Origin: an uncultured Collinsella sp.
GTDB lineage: Bacteria; Actinomycetota; Coriobacteriia; Coriobacteriales; Coriobacteriaceae
Reading direction: 5' to 3'
Assembly: GCA_959028445.1 (NCBI GenBank)
Contig: CAUFRY010000032.1
Coordinates: 1-24,443 of the forward strand
DNA length: 24,443 nt
Made by a program: the position numbers and the translations under genes. The notes beneath the pieces are model-generated. The model was not told the DNA's origin, did no database searches, and was given only the letters and a program-made list of their open reading frames with translations. Shown here piece by piece: positions 14,034 through 20,343 of this stretch. How positions within the stretch are numbered: the first letter of the stretch is position 1; each line of letters begins with the position of its first letter.

Positions 14034-14429
14034 ATGCAAAAGCTCCTTGCGCAGATTATGAAATTTGGCGTCGTCGGTGTCATTGCCACGGTTATCGACT
14101 TTGGCATTATGAATCTGCTCCACTACGGTCTGGGCCTCAACATCCTAATCGCCAACACCAGCGGCTTTATCATCTCACTCATCTTTAACTACCTCGCAAG
14201 CATGAAATACGTGTTTGCGCACAAGGAAGGCATGAGCCGCCGCCGCGAGTTCATCATCTTTGTCGTGCTGTCCGTGATCGGTTTGGTGCTCAACGATGGC
14301 ATCGTGCTGGCGCTCAACGCCGGCCTGGGACTCGAGGCCAATATCGCCAAGATCTGTGCCACCGCGCTTGTCATGGTCTACAACTTTGTGACCCGAAAAA
14401 TCTTCCTGGAGGGCGACGAGACAAAATAG
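14034..14429 (+). CDS. GtrA family membrane protein, first copy
   Basis: A 131-residue, four-helix membrane protein of the GtrA/DPMS family, whose members help translocate lipid-linked sugars or act in cell-wall polysaccharide assembly. Signatures: KFGVVGVIATVIDFGIMNLL at the N terminus, FIISLIFNYLASMKYVFAHKEG in the middle, and YNFVTRKIFLEG at the C-terminal end. The frame can be extended to a TTG at 13971, but that covers two strong hairpins; ATG 14034 matches the family N terminus and has AAGG/AGG just upstream, so it is chosen. It is clearly paralogous to the gene at 14649. No glycosyltransferase partner is adjacent. Confidence 0.85.
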   Translation: MQKLLAQIMKFGVVGVIATVIDFGIMNLLHYGLGLNILIANTSGFIISLIFNYLASMKYVFAHKEGMSRRREFIIFVVLSVIGLVLNDGIVLALNAGLGLEANIAKICATALVMVYNFVTRKIFLEGDETK

Positions 14430-14450
14430 CTCGAAACCCCTGTAGCATTA

Positions 14451-14500
14451 CGGCGCCCACGGACGACGCGCACTCAGCGCAGTATCGTCCGTGGGTGTCG
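14451..14500 (+). terminator. Long hairpin after the first gtrA-like gene
   Basis: An 11-bp perfect stem (14456-14466 with 14485-14495), extended to about 16 bp with G-U pairs, encloses an inner GCGC/GCGC helix. A short T-containing tail (CTCGTTT) follows. It probably ends the fbp/first gtrA transcript. Confidence 0.6.
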
Positions 14501-14512
14501 CTCGTTTACGGG

Positions 14513-14551
14513 CAAATTTTCAACGTTTGCGGATTAGCTCTTGAAAATTTG
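14513..14551. promoter_or_regulatory. 11-bp inverted repeat upstream of the second gtrA-like gene
   Basis: CAAATTTTCAA (14513-14523) and TTGAAAATTTG (14541-14551) are perfect inverted arms 17 bp apart, AT-rich and in an otherwise GC-rich region. There is no U-tract. An operator for a dimeric regulator is the simplest reading. The remaining stretch to 14648 contains no clear promoter. Confidence 0.45.
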
Positions 14552-14648
14552 GCGAGTTCATATAGTTCTTGGCAAAGACCTTACGTTTCCCTTGTAAAAG
14601 CTCTAAAGTATCCTCTGCTCGATTCATCAACGCATTGGATGTGATTAC

Positions 14649-15056
14649 GTGCGCAAGGCGCTGGCACAACCTCATACCAAGCAGTTCCTCAAGTTTGCCG
14701 TCGTGGGTCTTATCTCCTTTGGCATCGACTGGGGCATGCTCATTGCGCTCGTCGAGCTGTTCCACCTCGACTTTTTGATGAGCACCACGGTTTCGTTTAT
14801 CACGTCCGTCGTGGTCAACTACTGGCTCAGCATGAAGTACGTGTTCGACCACCGCGAAGGCATGAGCCGCAAGCGCGAGTTCACGATCTTCACCATCCTG
14901 TCGGTGATCGGCCTGGGCCTCAACGACCTGTACATGTTTGTGGGCGTCACGTTTTTGAGCATCGGCTACCAGGCCATGAAGGCCATCGCCACATTCCTCG
15001 TCACCTGGTACAACTACTTCAGCCGCCGCTTCTTCCTCGAGGGCGCACGGTCGTAG
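14649..15056 (+). CDS. GtrA family membrane protein, second copy
   Basis: A 135-residue four-helix membrane protein of the same family as 14034-14429. Shared landmarks: KFAVVG near the N terminus, NYWLSMKYVFDHREGMSRKRE, LSVIGLGLNDLYMF, and WYNYFSRRFFLEG. The start is GTG 14649 with a weak GGAT upstream; no better start is available before the conserved region. The near-identical middle segment (SMKYVF-H-EGMSR-REF) with the first copy indicates tandem duplication and later divergence. A strong terminator follows. Probable role in flipping or handling polyprenyl-linked sugars; substrate unknown. Confidence 0.85.
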   Translation: MRKALAQPHTKQFLKFAVVGLISFGIDWGMLIALVELFHLDFLMSTTVSFITSVVVNYWLSMKYVFDHREGMSRKREFTIFTILSVIGLGLNDLYMFVGVTFLSIGYQAMKAIATFLVTWYNYFSRRFFLEGARS

Positions 15057-15082
15057 TCGATTCACTATTTGCTTGAATGTAT

Positions 15083-15120
15083 AACCGGTTGGAATTCCCG
15101 TTCCAACCGGTTTTTTGTTT
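15083..15120 (+). terminator. Rho-independent terminator after the second gtrA-like gene
   Basis: A 12-bp perfect stem (AACCGGTTGGAA and TTCCAACCGGTT) with a 6-nt loop is followed by TTTTGTTT. Textbook form, 26 nt after the stop. Confidence 0.92.
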
Positions 15121-15155
15121 GCCGAGAGACCCGGCGATCCAGTCCCATTCGCATG

Positions 15156-15193
15156 AAAAACGGGCGGCTCGGATGTTGGTCCGAACCGCCCGT
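15156..15193 (-). terminator. Rho-independent terminator of the DUF4430 operon
   Basis: On the minus strand ACGGGCGGTTCGGA pairs with TCCGAGCCGCCCGT (15180-15193 and 15160-15173; one pair is a U-G wobble in this direction) and is followed by TTTTT. It lies 23 nt after the stop of the single-domain DUF4430 gene. Confidence 0.88.
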
Positions 15194-15215
15194 CTGGCGC
15201 GCTATGTCGAGGCCT

Positions 15216-16145
15216 CTAGTCTGTAACGTAATACCAGACTACGTTGTCGCCGTTTGAGAGAACGTAGTTACTACAGGCCGTCATGGGCGTTGTGCCGTTG
15301 ACGGAATACATCCAGCCGCTCGTGCCGCCGTACTGTTTCTCGGCCAAACCACCAATCGCAGAAACATACGTGCCGTACGATGAGCCGTGTGCGTTGACAG
15401 AAAGGCCCAGCGCGCACAGGGCATCGTAGACGGTAGCACCTTCGTTAAAGGTAAAGGTGCCACCAGAGGACACAGGATTGCCTACAGCGCTCGATGTGAC
15501 CGAAACCGTTACCGTGACGTAGCTAGGCTGCTGCGAGCTGCCCTGGTCGCCAGTAGAGGCGTTGCCGCTATCGGGGGCAGAAGATGCCCCGCTGGATGAG
15601 GAGGAAGCGCCAGGCGTAGAGCCGGCCCCGTCAGAAGAAGTCGAGTTCTGAGAAGTCGACTGATTGCCGTCGGTCTTTTTATTGCTGCTCTTCTCTCCAG
15701 ACTTCTTGCCATCCTTGTCTTCGGACTTTTTGCCATCCGAGCCCTTGTTTGATTCCTTGTCCGAAGACTCGGACTCCTTCTTAGAGTCAGATTCATCCGA
15801 ACCCTTAGACTCGTCGTTCGCACCATCCGAAGATTTGGAATCCTTGGAGCCAGCTTTACCCGAAGCGGCGGTCGAGTCAGACCCCTTGGCGTCCTTCGCG
15901 ACGACGCTCTCCCCCGTCACGGTCTGAACGATCCAGTCAATGGACCAGGCGCCGCTCTCGGAAGGATGGACGAAGCCCAGCGATATGACAATCAGCGCAA
16001 CGCACGCGGCGGTCAGGACGCCAGTAAGCGCCTTGCGACGAGAGGCGGACGCCGCCGAAGCGGCGCCCTGTTGCTTTGCATCGTCGAACTGAATGAACGA
16101 GGAATCTGGTTGCTTGGGGTCAGCGTCCTTGGATTTATTGGACAC
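15216..16145 (-). CDS. Membrane-anchored single-DUF4430 protein
   Basis: About 309 residues. A short cytoplasmic N terminus is followed by one membrane helix (TGVLTAACVALIVISLGFV, about 41-60), then a roughly 110-residue linker very rich in Ser, Lys, Asp, Glu and Gly, and finally a C-terminal DUF4430 domain (about 208-308), the fold of the transcobalamin/intrinsic-factor C-terminal domain: GATVYDALCALGLSV, SYGTYVSAIGGL, SGWMYSVNG, GDNVVWYYV. The helix works as a signal-anchor, placing the domain outside the cell. GTG 16145 is preferred because AGGTGAGG lies just upstream; GTG 16154 abuts the previous stop. It is the second gene of a riboswitch-controlled operon and likely a membrane-proximal partner of the larger protein. 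Corrinoid binding is inferred, not shown. Confidence 0.85.
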   Translation of the reverse strand: MSNKSKDADPKQPDSSFIQFDDAKQQGAASAASASRRKALTGVLTAACVALIVISLGFVHPSESGAWSIDWIVQTVTGESVVAKDAKGSDSTAASGKAGSKDSKSSDGANDESKGSDESDSKKESESSDKESNKGSDGKKSEDKDGKKSGEKSSNKKTDGNQSTSQNSTSSDGAGSTPGASSSSSGASSAPDSGNASTGDQGSSQQPSYVTVTVSVTSSAVGNPVSSGGTFTFNEGATVYDALCALGLSVNAHGSSYGTYVSAIGGLAEKQYGGTSGWMYSVNGTTPMTACSNYVLSNGDNVVWYYVTD

Positions 16146-16154
16146 AGCCCTCAC

Positions 16155-19100
16155 CTACCGACGTTTGGTGAACACGAACACGCCGACGATGGCGAGTCCG
16201 ATGACGCCGGCGGCAACGTCAACAATGGCGAGCGGATTGGTGCCAGTCTCCTGCTCGGAAGCACCAGAGGGCTTCTTAGCAGTGGTCGTGGAAGCAGCAC
16301 CCGTATCGGACTTGGAATCGGACTTCTTGTCGGACTTGCTGTCCTTCTTGTCAGACTTGTTGTCAGACTTGTTGTCCTTGGTCTCGGTCTTGGTCGACAC
16401 CGTCGTCTTGGTCACCGGCTTCTTGCCCGGGGCAATAGCGCCGCCCTTCGAGCCGGAGCCAGAACCCGCGCCAGCGCCAGTGCCGGAATCAGTACCGGTA
16501 CTAGAACCGCCGCCGCCATTCGAACCAACGCCACCGTTGCCACCATTAGTGCCAGAACCGCCATTACCGCCATGGTTAACGGCATTCTTGGTCCACTTGG
16601 CATACAACGTCAGGTCGGCCGTCACCGGCGTGCTAAAGTCATACGCCTGCGCGCAAGCCTCATCGGTGAACCAACCGCCGAAAGTGTAGCCATCGCGCGT
16701 CGGATCGGCCGGCTTGACCAGCTTGCCATCGGCCGTAGCAACAAACTTAGTGTCGCAAGCAGACCCGCCATTGGAATTAAAGGCAACCGTCCAAGACTCA
16801 ACGGCCCCAAGCTTGAACAGCGTGCCCGAGTCATTGATGTAGTACAGGTTGCCAGATGCATCGGCAATGACCGGAGAGTCACAGTGCTGGTAATGGCCAG
16901 CCGCATCATAAATCTGCGTCGCCTCTGCATCACCGAGCGTATAGCGATACACGCCACCACCAGCAGAGTAGTTGACGTAATCCTTGCTATCCGCGCTGTT
17001 AACGGTGAAGTACACATAGGTCTTGCCACCCTGAACACTCACCAGCGGAGTAGCAGCAATACCGTTAAATCCGGCCGGCAGTTCTTTACCGTCAGCAGCG
17101 GTGACCATCGTGGTCTTACCGGTCTTCAGATTATAGAGAGCCAGAGCAGAGCCAGTAGCCGTCTGTCCGCCGACAATCAAGTTTTCGCCAGCCACCGCCG
17201 GTGCGCTCATGTTATTAGTAAGACCCAGGTCGACCGTCTTCTGCTCGCTCAGTACGCCCTTCGCCGAAAGCGAAATCACATGGAGCTTTCCATCGTGCGT
17301 CATCTGATAGAAGGTAGAACCATTGGACGGATCGGCGACACAGTCGGCGTTCGCGAGAGCGCCGAGCTTCATGGTCGAAACGACATCGCCCGTCGTCTTA
17401 TCAATGCACTTAAGCGTGCCCGCGCTCGTAGGAACGATGGCATACTTATCCGTCAAAGCCGCACCAGTCCAGTAATAACCCTCGGAAGCGTCAATGTTCT
17501 GCCAAGAAACTTCGCCCGTGGCAATCTTAATGCGCATAAAGGAGCCGTTGCCGTAGGTCGCGTTGTAATTCTCGTCATACGAAATATCGACCGTACCAAC
17601 ATAGACGTACTCGCCGTCCGAAACGACGGTGCAGGAGCTCTGCGTCAAGTCCGTCAAACCAGGCGTCAGCCACTTGCAGATCAGCTTGTCTGCAGTAATC
17701 GCCTGGACCGCACCGCCGTTGAGCGGAACGATGATAAGGCCATTGGTATAGATCGGACGAGAGGTATAGCTCACCTTGGAGGCAAGCGGCGCAGAGGCAA
17801 CCTTTTTGCCCGTGGACGAATCGATCTTAATGAGCTCGTTCTCGGTCGCGATGTACACAAAGCCGTTAGCAATGACAGGCTCGCTGCAGTTGGCATACTG
17901 CTGACCAGACTCAGCCTTCCAATCGAAGGCCCACTTAAGACCGGCGGCCTGCGCAGGCGTCTTGGCATCCGTTACGGTCGAACCGTTGCCACTGTTGCCG
18001 TAGCCGGCCCACTCGGCATCCCAATCAGGAGTCGTCGCACCCGGGTCCACGACAATCTTGTCGGGATCGGGCATGGCCGAATCGTCGGTGGTATAGGCAA
18101 GTGTGACCTTATCGCCGCTCTTGAGCGTAATCTGATTAGCGCAGAGTAAGGAGGGCTCTCCATTGATATACAGGTGCCAATATTTGTTGGTCGCACCATC
18201 ATAGCCGTACGTCTCGTCTTCGAATGGCGAGTTGATGGAATTGAGGAACCAGTACTCACCACTCTGGGAGCCGTTGTACGTAACGCCCTTGGCCTTCAGA
18301 ACCGTCTCAATAAGGTTCTGGGCAGTAGAGCCTTCGGGCAGAGAAACGTTGCTTGCCGAGCCCCAGCGAGCATTGTTGCCGTTGACATCGGGACCGATAA
18401 CATCGACAGACCCAAGAACCTGGCCAGGAAGGGCATCGGCGTCAGCACCATACATAAAGGTGACGGCATCGCCCTCATGGAGCTCGTAGGCACCGGCGCC
18501 AACGTCGGCGAACTTGCCATTTACGTAGAAGCGCCAATAGCTATTGGTCGCAGCATCCCAGCCATAGGACTTACCATCGAACGGCGAATAAATGCCGTTG
18601 AGGAACCAGCCCCAAGACGATTCGCTAGCATCGAGCTTAAGGCCGGTCTGCTCAAGGAGATCCTTGGCAGTGGAGCCTGCCTTGAGACTCGTCTGGCCCG
18701 TCGAAGCCCAAACCTGCTGCTTGCCGTCCTTGTCCTTACCGAGAACCTGAACAGAAGCATGGACAGAATAGGAGGGCAGCTGGTCGCCCCAGCCACCGTA
18801 GAACCACGTAACGGTATCGCCGGCATGGATGGTGACATTGTCCGCCGTATAGTCACTCGACTTGCCGTTGATGAACAGCTGCCAATAGGTCGAATAATCT
18901 TGGGGCGTACCCAGCTCAACACCGTTGTACTTAAGGCTCAGAATGAAGGAGCCCGCAGCAACGGCGTCAATGTCGTTCGCCTCGAGTGCGACCTTCGTAA
19001 GATCAAGCGCGCTCGAGCCGGACGTCACCACATACTGCGCGTTATCGACCCAAGCCTGAGTCTTGCCCTGGGCATCGCGACCAATGACGGTCACATTTGC

Positions 19101-19994
19101 GGCAACCTGGTCCTTAACGACAGGGGACGCGCTACCAGCCGTATAGGCAAACTCAACCTTCTGCCCCTGGGTGAGCTCAACGCTGCTCGCGCCAACCGAG
19201 GAAGACGCACCGTCGACGAACAGCTGCCAGAAGGCATAAGTCGTCGGATCGAAGGCAAGCGTACGGCCATCGCTCGGGGATGTGATGCTTTTGAGGTAGA
19301 AACCGTATGCCGTGTTCGGATCGTAGTCTGCCTTGAAGCCCGTCTTCTGCTGCAGCTTAACGAAGGCATCCGCAGCCGTCGCGCCCTCGTCGAGCTTGAG
19401 CTGCGTGGGTGCCACCCAGGTCTGAGCCTTGCCGTCGGCATCGGTGCCGATAATCGAGAACGAGACCTCGACTTGCTTCTTGGCGACATCGCCGGTTTCT
19501 GTCGGGTTCTCCGTCTGGACGGCAGTCGCGGCAGCAGATCCTGCTTGGCCAGTGGATGCCGTCGAAGACTGCTCGCTCGTAGCAGGGCTCTCCCCCGTCG
19601 CCGAGCCTTCGTCGCCAGTTGCTGCCTCTGTTGTGGCGGCACTAGCTGCAGGCGCGCCCTCGGAATCCGAGACCTCGGTGCCGCTCTGCTCGGCGGTACC
19701 GCCCGCAAGCGCTGCGTCCTCGCCCGGCGTCGCAGCCTGAGCCACAGCCTCGGCAATGCCCTCGGCGCCCTCGGCCCACAGTTGAGCCGGCGTGGTGCCA
19801 AAGGCCATCGCGAAGGCCAGGAATGCCACCAGGCCGCGCTTGGCTACACCGCGTGCAATCGCGCCACGACGATGCAACGAGGCGCGCTCACGCTCGTCCT
19901 CAAACATATCCATTTGTCCCCCATTGTCTGTACTTGGAGCATTGCCCAGCGGCTGCCCCACGTCATCGCGCATGTTGCGCTCGAGTTCCCCCAT
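16155..19994 (-). CDS. Large cell-surface protein: four DUF4430 domains, beta-propeller, B-repeat
   Basis: A 1279-residue exported protein. Order: cytoplasmic tail, signal peptide (about 40-74, core GLVAFLAFAMAFGTTPAQLWA), Ala/Ser/Thr/Glu-rich spacer, four DUF4430 domains (about 173-287, 297-407, 410-524, 526-643), each with a Trp strand such as YWQLFING and a late GDxV strand, a PQQ-like propeller (about 650-1065), one InlB-type B-repeat (1068-1136, with DGYTFGGWFTDEAC and LYAKW), a Gly/Ser then Lys/Asp/Ser linker, and a C-terminal helix ending TKRR. DUF4430 resembles the cobalamin-contacting domain of transcobalamin and intrinsic factor. ATG 19994 follows AAGGGG by 6 nt; Met28 (19913) is an alternative. 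The upstream cobalamin riboswitch makes corrinoid capture at the surface the leading hypothesis. A general adhesin is the alternative. Confidence 0.88.
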   Translation of the reverse strand: MGELERNMRDDVGQPLGNAPSTDNGGQMDMFEDERERASLHRRGAIARGVAKRGLVAFLAFAMAFGTTPAQLWAEGAEGIAEAVAQAATPGEDAALAGGTAEQSGTEVSDSEGAPAASAATTEAATGDEGSATGESPATSEQSSTASTGQAGSAAATAVQTENPTETGDVAKKQVEVSFSIIGTDADGKAQTWVAPTQLKLDEGATAADAFVKLQQKTGFKADYDPNTAYGFYLKSITSPSDGRTLAFDPTTYAFWQLFVDGASSSVGASSVELTQGQKVEFAYTAGSASPVVKDQVAANVTVIGRDAQGKTQAWVDNAQYVVTSGSSALDLTKVALEANDIDAVAAGSFILSLKYNGVELGTPQDYSTYWQLFINGKSSDYTADNVTIHAGDTVTWFYGGWGDQLPSYSVHASVQVLGKDKDGKQQVWASTGQTSLKAGSTAKDLLEQTGLKLDASESSWGWFLNGIYSPFDGKSYGWDAATNSYWRFYVNGKFADVGAGAYELHEGDAVTFMYGADADALPGQVLGSVDVIGPDVNGNNARWGSASNVSLPEGSTAQNLIETVLKAKGVTYNGSQSGEYWFLNSINSPFEDETYGYDGATNKYWHLYINGEPSLLCANQITLKSGDKVTLAYTTDDSAMPDPDKIVVDPGATTPDWDAEWAGYGNSGNGSTVTDAKTPAQAAGLKWAFDWKAESGQQYANCSEPVIANGFVYIATENELIKIDSSTGKKVASAPLASKVSYTSRPIYTNGLIIVPLNGGAVQAITADKLICKWLTPGLTDLTQSSCTVVSDGEYVYVGTVDISYDENYNATYGNGSFMRIKIATGEVSWQNIDASEGYYWTGAALTDKYAIVPTSAGTLKCIDKTTGDVVSTMKLGALANADCVADPSNGSTFYQMTHDGKLHVISLSAKGVLSEQKTVDLGLTNNMSAPAVAGENLIVGGQTATGSALALYNLKTGKTTMVTAADGKELPAGFNGIAATPLVSVQGGKTYVYFTVNSADSKDYVNYSAGGGVYRYTLGDAEATQIYDAAGHYQHCDSPVIADASGNLYYINDSGTLFKLGAVESWTVAFNSNGGSACDTKFVATADGKLVKPADPTRDGYTFGGWFTDEACAQAYDFSTPVTADLTLYAKWTKNAVNHGGNGGSGTNGGNGGVGSNGGGGSSTGTDSGTGAGAGSGSGSKGGAIAPGKKPVTKTTVSTKTETKDNKSDNKSDKKDSKSDKKSDSKSDTGAASTTTAKKPSGASEQETGTNPLAIVDVAAGVIGLAIVGVFVFTKRR

Positions 19995-20055
19995 CGGGGT
20001 CCCCTTCCCTCCAGAGCCCTATGCACACCGGCGGCATACGCCGCGGCAACGTGCA

Positions 20056-20228
20056 AGATGGGAGGCGATCCGACTTAACCTTAACGGCTCGGGCACGTCG
20101 TCCGATCTGCGACGCGAGCATCCCGAGCCAAGAGGAATTACGGTTACTGGTACAGCCGGGGACTTGCACCCCGATTCTCCCAAACGCGCAGGAAAACCGC
20201 GCATTCGTGCGTCTCCGCACCACCATCT
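20056..20228 (-). promoter_or_regulatory. Cobalamin riboswitch
   Basis: Read on the minus strand, the core is GGGAGAATC, GGGGTGCAAGTCCCC, GGCTGTACCAGTAAC, CGTAA, closely following the RF00174 consensus core. The 3' part AAGTCGGATCGCCTCCC resembles the B12 box. AGATGG at the 5' end and CCATCT at the 3' end pair as a perfect P1 helix and define the limits. A GGCTCGGG/CCCGAGCC helix forms the middle. The GCCACTG segment of full-length members is degenerate or absent, so this may be a compact variant. The B12-box CCTCC could pair with GGAGG before the start codon (20008-20012), which suggests translational control with cobalamin repressing expression; no clear terminator lies between. Confidence 0.85.
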
Positions 20229-20238
20229 AGGCCATCGA

Positions 20239-20266
20239 TTAATACCGTCAATATGCTATCACGCAA
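20239..20266 (-). promoter_or_regulatory. Promoter of the riboswitch-controlled operon
   Basis: On the minus strand TTGCGT (-35, 20261-20266) and TATTAA (-10, 20239-20244) are 16 bp apart. Transcription would start near 20232, just before the P1 helix of the riboswitch. The -35 overlaps the tail of the preceding terminator. Confidence 0.55.
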
Positions 20267-20292
20267 AAGGGCCTCGCACGCAGGCGAAGCCC
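20265..20292 (-). terminator. Rho-independent terminator of the AarF-type operon
   Basis: On the minus strand GGGCTTCGC pairs with GCGAGGCCC (one G-U pair) around a 6-nt loop and is followed by TTTT. It lies about 51 nt after the AarF-type stop codon. Confidence 0.8.
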
Positions 20293-20343
20293 AAGGTAAA
20301 AGCTATTGTTTGCGATAGGAAAATGCGGTGACGGTCGCAGACT

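Noticed and set aside
15560..15900. Ser/Lys/Asp-rich stretch as a possible frameshift or non-coding repeat
   Set aside because: The frame stays open between a membrane helix and an intact DUF4430 domain, and the composition fits a surface linker.
15966..20078. Long plus-strand open frames (727 and 634 codons) opposite the DUF4430 genes
   Set aside because: They are antisense to well-supported domains, have compositions typical of GC-rich shadows (Arg, Gly, Ala, Ile runs), show no recognisable domain, and one crosses the riboswitch.
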